Shown: piece by piece, positions 1 to 8,144 of the stretch
Layout: every line of letters starts with the position of its first letter
Position numbering within the stretch: the stretch's first letter is position 1
Assembly (NCBI RefSeq): GCF_000025325.1
Contig: NC_013743.1
Span: forward strand, 1 to 64,000
DNA from: Haloterrigena turkmenica DSM 5511
GTDB lineage: Archaea > Halobacteriota > Halobacteria > Halobacteriales > Natrialbaceae
Direction: 5' to 3'
Length of the DNA: 64,000 nt
The notes under the pieces: generated by a model
What the model saw: the letters and a program-made list of their open reading frames with translations, nothing else
What the model was told of the DNA's origin: nothing
Database searches by the model: none
Position numbers and translations under genes: made by a program

Positions 1-118
1 TTAATACCGTGGTTTTCCTCTGTTTCGTTTGCATCAACTGGACTCGGACCAGGGAGGCGAACGAGTGGGAGACCCTATTCGCCCCATCTACTGCGTGATA
101 TTCCTGCTTTCGGGTCCG

Positions 119-140
119 AATTCCACTCGAAACGAGGGGG
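119..140 (+). other. ORB-like origin recognition box upstream of orc1
   Basis: The sequence reads TTCCACTCGAAACG followed by AGGGGG. This has the shape of haloarchaeal origin recognition boxes: a TTCCA(c/g)t-GAAACGA core with a terminal G-string. It lies 14 bases before the orc1 start codon. Haloarchaeal chromosomal origins usually sit directly upstream of an orc1/cdc6 gene, with ORBs bound by the neighbouring Orc1. The rest of 1-154 holds no gene; its first bases are AT-richer, but the window begins too late to show the unwinding element or the opposing ORBs. Confidence 0.65.
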
Positions 141-154
141 TATGTGTACGACGG

Positions 155-2011
155 ATGTCAGACGACGATTCAGAACGGACGAGAGCAGATGAGGTCGAGC
201 AGGTGGATACTGACGAGACCGGCGGGTTCTCGAGTTTCGACGGGTCCGAGCTCGCCGACGAGGAGCCGAGCCAGGGGCTGTTCGACGACCTGCTCAGCGG
301 CGAACCGATCTTCGAGAACAAGGAGGTCCTGCGACCGTCCTACACGCCACACGAACTCCCCCATCGGAGCGATCAGATCAACAAGATGGCGACGATTCTC
401 GTCGCTGCGCTCCGCGGCGAAACGCCGTCGAACATCCTCATCTACGGCAAGACCGGAACCGGCAAGACCGCCAGCGCGAAGTTCGTCAGCAAGGAACTCG
501 AGAGCACCTCCCAGAAGTACAGCGTGCCGTGTGACGTCGAGTACATCAACTGCGAGGTCACCGACACCCAGTACCGCGTGCTCGCGCAGCTGGCCAACAA
601 GTTCATCGAGAAGAACGAAGCCCGGATCGACGACCGGATCGACGACCTCGAGTCGCTGCTTGAGGCCGTAGACGAGTACGAGGCCACCAGCGCGGACGCG
701 GACGCCGCCGTTCGATCCGAAATCGAGGGCGACCGCGTCGACGAGGACGATCCGTTCGAATCGGTACTTCCGGACGACGACGAATCGGCTTCGACTGGAA
801 CCGAAACCGGCCCGGCCTCTGACGAATCTCCACTCGAAACGGAGGGGTCTTCGAACGAAGCAGGCGGTCCGTCGAACGCGGCTATCGACGACTCGGACCC
901 GACCAGGCGGAACGACCCGAATCGACTACCGGCCGACGGCGACGCACAACGGCCTGACGACGACTTCAACCGCGAGGCTACCGATCTCGACCGAAGCGAC
1001 ACTGGCTCGAGCGACGGCCGATCCGATGACGGCTCGCCGAACCACCCCCTCGCCTCGACGCCGTTCGATTCCCGGGAGGGCGTCGAGGCCGAAATCGAGT
1101 CCCTCGAGGCGGACAAGGAGTCCTTCGAGGAGGTCCCGATGACCGGCTGGCCGACCGACCGCGTCTACAGCGTCTTCTTCGACGCCGTCGACTACGACGA
1201 GCGGGTCGTCGTCATCATGTTAGACGAGATCGACAAGCTCGTCGAGAAGAGCGGCGACGACACGCTCTACAACCTCTCGCGGATGAACTCCGAACTCGAG
1301 AACTCCCGCGTGTCGATCATCGGTATCTCGAACGACCTGAAGTTCACCGACTTCCTCGATCCACGCGTCAAGTCCTCGCTGGGCGAGGAGGAGATCGTCT
1401 TCCCGCCCTACGACGCCAACCAGCTGCGGGATATCTTAGAGCACCGCTCGGAGGTCGCGTTCAAGGGCGGCGCCCTCTCCGAGGACGTCATCCCGCTGTG
1501 TGCGGCCTTCGCGGCCCAGGAACACGGAGACGCGCGTCGCGCGTTGGACCTCCTCCGGACCGCGGGCGAACTCGCCGAGCGCTCCCAGGCCGAGACGATC
1601 GTCGAGGAACACGTCCGCGAGGCCCAGGACAAGATCGAACTCGACCGCGTCGTCGAGGTCGTTCGCACGCTGCCCACGCAGTCGAAACTCGTCCTCTTCG
1701 CGATCATCTTACTCGAGAAAAACGGCGTCCACAGCATCAACACGGGCGAGGTGTTCAACATCTACAAGCGCCTCTGCGAGGAGATCGACGCCGACGTCCT
1801 CACCCAGCGTCGCGTGACGGACCTCATCAGCGAACTCGACATGCTCGGGATCGTCAACGCCGTCGTCGTCTCGAAGGGCCGCTACGGCCGCACCAAGGAG
1901 ATCAGCCTCTCCGTGCCGCTCGAGGAGACGGAGGCCGTCCTCCTCTCGGATTCTCGGCTTTCCGATATCGACGACGTCCAGCCGTTCGTCCAGGCGCGGT
2001 TCGAGAACTGA
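155..2011 (+). CDS. orc1: Orc1/Cdc6 replication initiator
   Basis: This is an origin-binding AAA+ ATPase of 618 residues that recognises ORBs and helps load MCM. The start at 155 is chosen because the protein then begins MSDDDSERT; the frame is open to 29, but that stretch overlaps the ORB and looks non-coding. Walker A GKTGTGKT lies at about 98-105 and Walker B VIMLDEIDK near 355, followed by sensor motifs and a C-terminal winged-helix domain. Family members are commonly about 400 residues; the excess is an acidic Ser/Asp/Glu-rich insert at roughly residues 172-325, between the two Walker motifs. An ORB-like box is embedded in the DNA encoding that insert. With sec11 and polD1 close by, this looks like the main chromosomal origin initiator. 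Confidence 0.95.
   Translation: MSDDDSERTRADEVEQVDTDETGGFSSFDGSELADEEPSQGLFDDLLSGEPIFENKEVLRPSYTPHELPHRSDQINKMATILVAALRGETPSNILIYGKTGTGKTASAKFVSKELESTSQKYSVPCDVEYINCEVTDTQYRVLAQLANKFIEKNEARIDDRIDDLESLLEAVDEYEATSADADAAVRSEIEGDRVDEDDPFESVLPDDDESASTGTETGPASDESPLETEGSSNEAGGPSNAAIDDSDPTRRNDPNRLPADGDAQRPDDDFNREATDLDRSDTGSSDGRSDDGSPNHPLASTPFDSREGVEAEIESLEADKESFEEVPMTGWPTDRVYSVFFDAVDYDERVVVIMLDEIDKLVEKSGDDTLYNLSRMNSELENSRVSIIGISNDLKFTDFLDPRVKSSLGEEEIVFPPYDANQLRDILEHRSEVAFKGGALSEDVIPLCAAFAAQEHGDARRALDLLRTAGELAERSQAETIVEEHVREAQDKIELDRVVEVVRTLPTQSKLVLFAIILLEKNGVHSINTGEVFNIYKRLCEEIDADVLTQRRVTDLISELDMLGIVNAVVVSKGRYGRTKEISLSVPLEETEAVLLSDSRLSDIDDVQPFVQARFEN
827..847 (+). other. ORB-like box inside the orc1 acidic-insert coding DNA
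   Basis: The sequence CTCCACTCGAAACGGAGGGG nearly duplicates the box at 119-140, with one extra G in the core. It is in the same orientation, ends in a G-string and lies in the low-complexity insert of orc1. An inverted half-site (reverse complement beginning GGTTCCAGTCGAAG) is at about 789-803. Whether Orc1 binds here is unknown; the low-constraint protein linker leaves the DNA free to carry a site. Confidence 0.4.
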
Positions 2012-2055
2012 TCGCGTCCTCGCGTCGGGACTCGCCGATTACATCGAAATTCGCC

Positions 2056-2085
2056 GAGATCGGTTCTCGAGTCGAAACCGATCTC
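2056..2085. terminator. Inverted repeat after orc1
   Basis: Perfect 10-base arms GAGATCGGTT and AACCGATCTC surround a 10-base loop, 45 bases after the orc1 stop codon and before the lipoprotein gene. It could be a transcription terminator or a protein site. There is no long T-tract after it, so terminator is a tentative label. Confidence 0.35.
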
Positions 2086-2172
2086 TATCGGGGTTCGAAC
2101 GGCGCGAGAATGTTCGAGACGGCGCCGGGAAGCAACGACGCATCGATATACCTCGAGTCACTTCCTCTCCAC

Positions 2173-2637
2173 ATGAACCGACGGGCGGTCATCGCCGGGG
2201 CGGGATCGGCGACGCTCCTCGCACTCGCCGGTTGCGTCTTCGTCGACGGCAAGGTCGAAGCCGATCGGGGCGACATCGCGGTCGTCATCGACGGCGAGCC
2301 GATCGACCTCTCCGCGGATCGCTTCCAGTCCGAACACGTCGAGAACGACTCGATCGAGTTCCACCTTCACGAGGACACCGACGACTGGTTCATGGAGGGC
2401 GAGGAGCCGGTCACGTTCGCCGAGGGGATCGATCTCCTCCCTCACTTCGCGTACGCCCAGCGGGACGGCGCCCACGTCGTGACCATCGACGGAACGACGT
2501 ACGATGGAAGCGAGTCGGGGACGGAACTGGTCTTCCTCGTCGACGACGACCCGATCGATCCGACCGACTACGTGGTCAGCGACGGCGACGATCTTCGCCT
2601 CGAGATCACGACTGACGCGGACGTGGGCGACGAGTAA
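2173..2637 (+). CDS. Tat-exported lipoprotein of unknown function
   Basis: This is a protein of 154 residues. The N-terminus MNRRAVIAG has twin arginines, a short hydrophobic stretch and the lipobox LALAGC, so it is probably exported folded by Tat and lipid-anchored at Cys about 21 on the cell surface, as is common in haloarchaea. The mature part is acidic, with no recognised catalytic motif (PHFAYAQRDG and VVTIDGTTYDG are notable segments). The frame is open upstream through the end of orc1, but ATG 2173 gives a canonical signal and is preferred. It follows orc1 by 161 bases, with a hairpin between, so it is probably transcribed separately. Function is not recognised. Confidence 0.75.
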   Translation: MNRRAVIAGAGSATLLALAGCVFVDGKVEADRGDIAVVIDGEPIDLSADRFQSEHVENDSIEFHLHEDTDDWFMEGEEPVTFAEGIDLLPHFAYAQRDGAHVVTIDGTTYDGSESGTELVFLVDDDPIDPTDYVVSDGDDLRLEITTDADVGDE

Positions 2638-2706
2638 CTGATGGGACCGTGTCTGAGCGATCAGCGTGTTCTGCTGTCCGTAGCGTGCTCCGCTTCCGTA
2701 CATGCT

Positions 2707-2840
2707 CTGTTATCGTGGCAACGGGGAATGCCACACCCTCCCCAGCCGATTCGCTCACTCCCAGCGGTCGTTCGCTCATCCCTCGCGCGCTGTCATCGTC
2801 CGCCCTCACTGTCGTTCGGACGGCCAACAGCGCGCGCCAC
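2707..2840 (-). repeat. Dispersed repeat, copy A (minus orientation)
   Basis: Read on the minus strand, this begins near GGTGGCGCGCGCTG, passes GAGGGATGAGCGAACG and GAGCGAATCGGCTGGGGAG, and ends in a hairpin with arms GTGGCA/TGCCAC (2715-2734) and then GATAACAG. The same ordered blocks occur at 5843-6032 and 59902-60010. It fills most of the 337-base gap between the lipoprotein and sec11. No convincing reading frame is present. Confidence 0.75.
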
Positions 2841-2974
2841 CGAGGGCTGAGTTCTCGGTTCGACGTCCGCTGTTTCAGCCGGACAGCTAGTAGTCGGCCT
2901 CGAGTCGCCCGTTGAGATCAGAAACGTGAGAATGGCGTTTCCTGTATCCCGCTGTCAATCGGTGGGGCCGTAGA

Positions 2975-3934
2975 TCAGTTCCGCCGTCGACCGATAGCCG
3001 TAACGGCACCGCCCCCGCAGGCCGCGAGACCGGTCGCGCCGGCGAGAGCGGCCGGGCTGACGGGTGCGTCCGGAGTAGCGGGACTCGAGGCGCCGTCGAT
3101 GGCCGGCCCCGGCGACGGGGCGAGGATACCGCCGAGGAGTTTGTCGAAGGTCAGGCGGATGTTGCCGAGCCACGGGACCCGGAACATCGCTTTGCCGGTG
3201 ACCCACTCGGATTTGACGACGGTCGTCGTCGCGCCCCCTGCAATCTGATCGTAGTTGCTGTTCGCATCACCTTTCGTGACGAACCCGTCGTGGGGTGCCG
3301 GACAGGTAGTGATGTCCTCGCAGGTGATGTCGCCAGCGATATCCTCGTTGGCCTTGGTCTCGACCCAGTTCTCGCCCTCTTCGACCCTGAAGTGGGCGCG
3401 ATGGATGATCGGCGTCCGCCGCTCGTTTCCGTTGGGCTGGAAGACGATCACGTCGCCGGGATTGTTGAACTTCTCGTAGCCGCTTTCCTGTCCGCTCTCG
3501 AGGGTGACCACGCCGGTGCCGGCGACGGCGCCGTCGCCGACGAACCGCTCGTCCTCGGCGACGAAGATCAGATCACCGGTCTTCATGTTCGGGGTCATAC
3601 TGGGGCTTTCGACGGCGACCAGCGGCGGCCAGACGCCGCTGACGCCGAACAGTATCAGGCCGATGACGGCGACGATCGCGACGCTGCTGAGCACGTCGCG
3701 GACGAAGAGGACGTTCTCGTCGTCGGATCGGAGAAACCAGCGAACGACGCCGTCGTCCTCGATCGTCACGCCGTCGTCGGACGCCGTCGTCGCCGCGGCC
3801 GAGCCGTCCCGTCTCGAGTTGGGGTCGGCGGCTGCGTCTCGATCCCCGCGATATCGTTCCCGATCGTCGGGACGGTTAGAATCGGGGGTATCGTCGGGGT
3901 CGTCGGAGACGTCACCGGGGCTAGAACCGCTCAT
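2975..3934 (-). CDS. sec11: Signal peptidase I, archaeal/ER type (Sec11)
   Basis: This is a membrane peptidase of family S26B that removes Sec signal peptides. It has 319 residues from the chosen ATG (MSGSSPGDV). An upstream in-frame ATG at 3961 would add nine residues. A disordered acidic N-terminus of about 75 residues precedes a transmembrane helix (VLSSVAIVAVIGLILFGV). Catalytic Ser is in VESPSMTPNM at about 110, the archaeal-type His replacing the bacterial Lys is in IIHRAHF, and the Asp is in TKGDANSNYDQ. A second hydrophobic segment precedes a basic C-terminus. The gene is divergent from polD1, a neighbourhood often seen beside the orc1 origin in haloarchaea. Confidence 0.9.
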   Translation of the reverse strand: MSGSSPGDVSDDPDDTPDSNRPDDRERYRGDRDAAADPNSRRDGSAAATTASDDGVTIEDDGVVRWFLRSDDENVLFVRDVLSSVAIVAVIGLILFGVSGVWPPLVAVESPSMTPNMKTGDLIFVAEDERFVGDGAVAGTGVVTLESGQESGYEKFNNPGDVIVFQPNGNERRTPIIHRAHFRVEEGENWVETKANEDIAGDITCEDITTCPAPHDGFVTKGDANSNYDQIAGGATTTVVKSEWVTGKAMFRVPWLGNIRLTFDKLLGGILAPSPGPAIDGASSPATPDAPVSPAALAGATGLAACGGGAVTAIGRRRN

Positions 3935-4163
3935 CGTCACCCGTTTCGCTGGGCCGTCCAATCAATTTTCTGCTCCGGCGTGTGGCGTCGAATCCCGTCC
4001 CCGCTCGCGGAACGCGCCCGTCGTATCCTGCCATTGTGCGAGAATCGTCGGTCTCGGGAATAATGGTACTGGTGGCGGGCTCCCCGCTCCCCCGTCGCAA
4101 CGTACCCCGGTCGAGGACGCCGATTACGGTACCCTTTTCTCGTCGCTCGCGAATGCGACGCGT

Positions 4164-5717
4164 GTGCCACTCGAGGCGTCGGCCCGGATCGTCAGCGAAC
4201 TCACCAGCCGCGGCTACAACGCCGAGCGCGAGGCCGTGACCAAACTCGCGTCGGCCGAGAACCCGCAGGCGGCCCTCGAGCGCGTCGTCGAGGACCTCCC
4301 CGAGGACGCGCTGGTCGTCCGGACCGACCACGTCGACTCAACTCTTTTGCGGGGGAACTCGACGGGCCCGAACGCCGACGCGGCTTCCGACTCGCCGGCC
4401 GATCCCGCCGTTTCGACTGGAGACGCTACAACCGATCCACCGGCCACGGGCGGGGATGTTCCAGTTGAAACGAAGGGGGGTGGGGGCGCCGACCGATCGG
4501 TCGATCCCGCGCTCCGGTCGCTCGAGATCGCCGGCGATATGACCGGCCAGAGCACCGGGACTGGCGAGTACGAGGATTTCGTCGCCGTCTTCCGGGATCG
4601 ACTCGAGCGACTGGGATCGAAACTCCGCGGGCGGGTCAACCACCGCCCGGCGTCGGCCATTCAGAACATGCCCGGCGGCAGCGACGTCGCGATGGTCGGG
4701 CTGGTCAACGACATCCGGTCGACGGCCAGCGGTCACTGGCTGATCGAACTCGAGGACGCGACCGGAACCTTCCCGTGGCTCGTGATGAAGGATCGAGAGT
4801 ACGTCGATCTGGTCGACGAACTACTCTGCGACGAGGTGCTGGCGATGGAGGGGACGCTGGCGGACGACTCGGGGATCGCCTTCGTCGACTCGATGTACTT
4901 CCCCGACATCCCGCGAACGCACGAGCCGTCGACCGCGGACCGCCACGTCCAGGCGGCGCTGATCAGCGACGTCCACGTCGGCAGTGACGAGTTCATGGCC
5001 GAGGCCTGGAACCGTTTCGCCGACTGGCTGCACACCGAGCAGGCCCAGCACGTCGAGTACCTCCTGTTGGCCGGCGACATGGTCGAGGGCGTCGGCGTCT
5101 ATCCCGACCAGGACGAGGAACTCGAGATCGTCGACATCTACGAGCAGTACGAGGCCTTCAGCGAGCACTTAAAGAAGATCCCTGGCGACATCGAGATCGT
5201 GATGATTCCGGGCAACCACGACGCGGTCCGACTCGCGGAGCCCCAGCCCGGGTTCGACGAGGAACTGCGGGAGATCATGTCCGCCCACGACCCACAGATC
5301 GTGAGCAACCCCTCGACGGTCACCCTCGAGGGCGTCTCCGTCCTGATGTACCACGGCGTCAGTCTGGACGAGGTCATCGCGGAGTTGCCGGAAGAAAAAG
5401 CCAGCTACGACGACCCGCACAAGGCGATGTACCAGCTTCTGAAAAAGCGCCACGTCGCCCCGCAGTTCGGGGGCCACACCCGACTCGCCCCCGAAGAGCG
5501 GGACTACCTCGTGATGGAGGAGGTCCCCGACATCTTCCACACCGGCCACGTCCACAAGCTCGGCTTCGGGAAGTACCACAACGTGCTCGCCATCAATTCG
5601 GGCTGCTGGCAGGCCCAGACCGACTTCCAGAAGAGCGTCAACATTGACCCCGACGCAGGCTACGCGCCCATCGTCGACCTCGACACGCTCGACGTGACCG
5701 TCCAGAAGTTCAGTTAG
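4164..5717 (+). CDS. polD1: DNA polymerase D small subunit (DP1, exonuclease subunit)
   Basis: This is the small subunit of the archaeal replicative polymerase PolD, a calcineurin-fold 3'-5' proofreading nuclease partnered with DP2. It has 517 residues. The start is GTG 4164, because homologues begin (M)PLE..ARIVSELTSRGYNAE; the frame is open back to 3504 across the sec11 5' end, which is not real coding. A conserved N-terminal domain is followed by an acidic linker (about 75-125), an OB-like region, then phosphoesterase motifs ISDVHVGSDE (about 267), LAGDMVEG (about 303), IPGNHDAVR (about 350), MYHGVS and HTGHVHKLG (about 460). All metal ligands are present. The linker DNA carries an inverted pair of ORB-like boxes. 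Confidence 0.94.
   Translation: MPLEASARIVSELTSRGYNAEREAVTKLASAENPQAALERVVEDLPEDALVVRTDHVDSTLLRGNSTGPNADAASDSPADPAVSTGDATTDPPATGGDVPVETKGGGGADRSVDPALRSLEIAGDMTGQSTGTGEYEDFVAVFRDRLERLGSKLRGRVNHRPASAIQNMPGGSDVAMVGLVNDIRSTASGHWLIELEDATGTFPWLVMKDREYVDLVDELLCDEVLAMEGTLADDSGIAFVDSMYFPDIPRTHEPSTADRHVQAALISDVHVGSDEFMAEAWNRFADWLHTEQAQHVEYLLLAGDMVEGVGVYPDQDEELEIVDIYEQYEAFSEHLKKIPGDIEIVMIPGNHDAVRLAEPQPGFDEELREIMSAHDPQIVSNPSTVTLEGVSVLMYHGVSLDEVIAELPEEKASYDDPHKAMYQLLKKRHVAPQFGGHTRLAPEERDYLVMEEVPDIFHTGHVHKLGFGKYHNVLAINSGCWQAQTDFQKSVNIDPDAGYAPIVDLDTLDVTVQKFS
4404..4480. other. Inverted pair of ORB-like boxes within polD1
   Basis: The forward box at 4458-4480 is GTTCCAGTTGAAACGAAGGG followed by GGG, an excellent match to the haloarchaeal ORB including the G-string. 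An opposing box at 4404-4425 reads, on the minus strand, CGTCTCCAGTCGAAACGG then CGGG. The two face away from each other across about 32 bases, and both lie in the variable acidic linker of polD1. Binding by Orc1 is an inference from motif shape and proximity to orc1. Confidence 0.55.
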
Positions 5718-5842
5718 GAACGACTCATCTCGGGTCGCGCCGGCTCACTTAGAGTCTCATCGAATCGTTCCATGTGCTTGTCGCTCAGCCAATATCTGGC
5801 AAGTACAGGTTGCATACCGATTCAGGCTGCGAGTAGGAGGTG

Positions 5843-6032
5843 TGGTGGCGCGCGCTGGCGGCTGGCTGAGCGAAAGCGAGGCCGGCCGCTGAAATCGTGC
5901 GAGGGATGAGCGAACGCAGTGAGCGTTAGCGCGGAACCGAAGGTTCCGCGAACCATCCGAACGGGTGCGCAGCACCCGTGAGGAGAAATCGGTTGGGGAG
6001 GATGTGGCTATTCCCTATTGCCACGGTAGCAG
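5843..6032 (+). repeat. Dispersed repeat, copy B (longest copy)
   Basis: The blocks match copies A and C: GGCGCGCGCTGGCGG near the left end, GAGGGATGAGCGAACG, ATCGGTTGGGGAGGATGTG, a hairpin with arms GTGGC/GCCAC, then GGTAGCAG. This copy has an extra internal segment with two perfect short hairpins, GCGGAACC-GAA-GGTTCCGC and CGGGTGC-GCA-GCACCCG. It occupies most of the 415-base gap after polD1. No coding potential is credible. Confidence 0.75.
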
Positions 6033-6132
6033 AGTGTTCGGTTCCGTTCGAATCCTACTTCCGCCCATACCTCGTCACGTGATCGAGTATCAATAGGATC
6101 CAGTTTCGACTGCTTGTAACCCGATCGCCTCC

Positions 6133-6519
6133 TCAGCCGTCCTTCCAGATCAGTCCCTCGACCGTCCCGGTCAACACGGGTTCGTCGCCCGCTCGTTCGC
6201 AGACCACGTTGACGCCGATCGCGTACCGATCTTCGCGTTCCTCCACGCTCTCGAACGTCCACGTGCAGGCGATCCGCTGGCCGGTGTAGACCGGCCGACG
6301 GAACTCGAGGTCCATCGATCGCGCGAGCACTTCGAGGTCGCCGCCGATCTTCGTCGGCAGGGTCGCGGTCAGCAGGCCGTGGACCATCAGTCGGCCGTCG
6401 TCGTCCGGCTCGGTGTGGATCGCCTGTCTGTCGCGGGAGAGCTCCGCGAACCGCTCGACGTCGTCGGTCGTGAACGTCCGCTCGAACGTGTGGGTCTCGC
6501 CCTCGACTGGCCGGCTCAT
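6133..6519 (-). CDS. MaoC-like hot-dog hydratase domain protein
   Basis: This 128-residue single hot-dog domain is of the MaoC type (enoyl-CoA hydratase or acyl dehydratase). The hydratase-2-like block FAELSRDRQAIHTEPD (about 25-40) resembles the D-x-NP-x-H substrate motif, with Arg-Gln-Ala where Asn-Pro often stands. It is followed by VHGLLTATLPTKIGGD, the usual GML(T)xS-like helix, and strands ending GLIWKDG. It lies alone, divergent from the amidohydrolase, and near a second MaoC protein in the acyl-CoA island, so a role in CoA-thioester metabolism is likely. The substrate is unknown. Confidence 0.8.
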   Translation of the reverse strand: MSRPVEGETHTFERTFTTDDVERFAELSRDRQAIHTEPDDDGRLMVHGLLTATLPTKIGGDLEVLARSMDLEFRRPVYTGQRIACTWTFESVEEREDRYAIGVNVVCERAGDEPVLTGTVEGLIWKDG

Positions 6520-6680
6520 GCGGTGTTCTACCCGCTCACACTATATGAGCGCCCATACTTTCCGCGACTCTCGAGCAACGGTCCGACGAGCGCGAGCCGA
6601 TGACCCGATTTGCTGCCGGCGGTACGTCTATCACCGTCCCTGTGGTAGCCGTCCTCGAACCTCGCGTCTCACTGATTCAG

Positions 6681-7583
6681 ATGCCAGTTTCCGATCGATC
6701 GACAGACGCCGACGACCGCGCGACCGCCTTTCGGCCGGCCATCGACGCCCACACGCACCTGTTCCCCGACCGACTGGCGGCCGCCATTCAGCGAACGCTC
6801 AGCGCCGAAACCGACTGGGAGTTCTCGACGCCGACGGCTCGAGCCGACATCGAGGACGTCCTCCGCTCGGCGGGCGTCGAGGCCTACGTCACCCTTCCGT
6901 ACGCCCACGAGCCGGGTCTCGCGAGCGACCTGAACGACTGGCTCCTCGAGCAGGCCGCGGACTCCGACTTCCTGATTCCGTTCGCGACGGTCCACCCCGA
7001 CGACGAGGAGCCGGCGGCCGTCGTCCGCGAGGCGTTCGAAGCGGGTGCACGCGGCCTGAAGATCCACTGTCCCGTCCAGGAGTGTCGGCCCGCCGATTCC
7101 AGGCTCGAGCCCGCACTTGAGGTCGCCGCGGCATACGACCGGCCGATCACCTACCACGGCGGGACGGCGCCGATGTACGAGGGGAGTCCGTACGTGGGTG
7201 CGGACGTCTTCGAGGAGTTGCTCGAGTCCTACCCAGGACTTCGGGTCTGCTGTGCCCACATGGGCACCTACGAAACCGACCGATTCCTCGCGTTCGCCCG
7301 CGAGTACGACGGCGTCTACCTCGACACAACGTTCGCGATGTCGACGTCCGCACCGGAAACGATGGGGTTCGATCCCTCGTCGATTTCGGACGCGACGCTC
7401 GTCGAGTGTTCGGGGTCGATCATGTACGGCTCCGACTTCCCGAATATTCCGTACCCCTATCGGAACGAGCGAGCCGGGTTGCTCGAGCGGGACCTACCCC
7501 AGGAGACCGCGCGAGATATCTTCTACCGGACTGCGTGCGAGTATCTGGGCCTCGAGGGCGACGCTATGCTGAACCCAGACTGA
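6681..7583 (+). CDS. Amidohydrolase-2 family metal-dependent hydrolase
   Basis: This is a 300-residue TIM-barrel hydrolase related to aminocarboxymuconate-semialdehyde-decarboxylase-like and hydroxybenzoate-decarboxylase-like proteins. Metal-site motifs are IDAHTHLFPD near the N-terminus, LKIHCPVQ, TYHGGTAP, CCAHMGTYE and the distal YGSDFPNIPYPY. The start at 6681 (MPVSDRSTD) is preferred; the frame extends to 6600 but the extra residues are not protein-like. It is divergent from the MaoC gene at 6133. The presence of HxH and the late Asp suggests an active enzyme, but the substrate (amide, lactone or carboxylate) cannot be told. Confidence 0.85.
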   Translation: MPVSDRSTDADDRATAFRPAIDAHTHLFPDRLAAAIQRTLSAETDWEFSTPTARADIEDVLRSAGVEAYVTLPYAHEPGLASDLNDWLLEQAADSDFLIPFATVHPDDEEPAAVVREAFEAGARGLKIHCPVQECRPADSRLEPALEVAAAYDRPITYHGGTAPMYEGSPYVGADVFEELLESYPGLRVCCAHMGTYETDRFLAFAREYDGVYLDTTFAMSTSAPETMGFDPSSISDATLVECSGSIMYGSDFPNIPYPYRNERAGLLERDLPQETARDIFYRTACEYLGLEGDAMLNPD

Positions 7584-7673
7584 ATCCGCGCTGTCATCCA
7601 GTAATCCGATTCGTCAGTCGGGATCGTAGCGGGTAGATCGGAGTCGGAGCGGGCGGTCGAATCGCCGTCTGCG

Positions 7674-8141
7674 TCAGTCCTCGGCGTGTTTGCGTTTCAG
7701 CGAGAGCGCGGTCCGATCGAACTCGCAGACCAGCGGTTCGTCGGGCTCGTTGACCTTGAACACCTCGACGTGCATGGTCACGATGCCGCGCTCGCCGTCG
7801 CTGGTCTCGCGCTTGTCCGTGACTGTCGACTGCACCCGAATCGTGTCGCCGTGGAACACCGGCTCGGGGTGCTCGACGTTGTCGTAGGAGAGGTTAGCGA
7901 CGATGGTCCCGTCGGTCGTCTCGGGGATGGTGATCCCGACCGCGAGGCTCATCGTGTAGAGCCCGTTGACCAGCCGTTCGCCGAAGTCGGTGTCCATGGC
8001 GAAGTCGGCGTCCAAGTGCAGCGGCTGCTGGTTCATCGTCATGTCGCAAAAGCGCTGGTTGTCGCTCTCCGTGATCGTCCGTCGCCGTTCGTGTTCGATG
8101 GTCTCGCCGACCTCGAACTCCTCGTAGTAGAGTCCTGTCAT
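7674..8141 (-). CDS. MaoC family acyl-CoA dehydratase
   Basis: This is a 155-residue hot-dog protein. The N-terminus MTGLYYEEFEVGETIEH is typical of MaoC-type dehydratases. The segment MTMNQQPLHLDADFA supplies the N-x-x-x-x-H active-site region, followed by LVNGLYTMSLAVGIT. Such proteins hydrate or dehydrate CoA thioesters, for example mesaconyl- or methylmalyl-CoA or enoyl-CoA. It starts three bases after the carboxylase stop at 8145 on the same strand, so the two are surely co-transcribed. A role in breakdown of branched or unsaturated acyl-CoA is inferred from the neighbouring carboxylase, dehydrogenase and ligase. Confidence 0.85.
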   Translation of the reverse strand: MTGLYYEEFEVGETIEHERRRTITESDNQRFCDMTMNQQPLHLDADFAMDTDFGERLVNGLYTMSLAVGITIPETTDGTIVANLSYDNVEHPEPVFHGDTIRVQSTVTDKRETSDGERGIVTMHVEVFKVNEPDEPLVCEFDRTALSLKRKHAED

Positions 8142-8144
8142 CGT

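Noticed and set aside
29-154. 42-residue N-terminal extension of Orc1
   Set aside because: It overlaps the ORB box, is not similar to initiator N-termini, and the ATG at 155 is well placed.
5757-5975. 72-codon open frame on the minus strand after polD1
   Set aside because: It overlaps repeat copy B and has a basic, low-complexity product.
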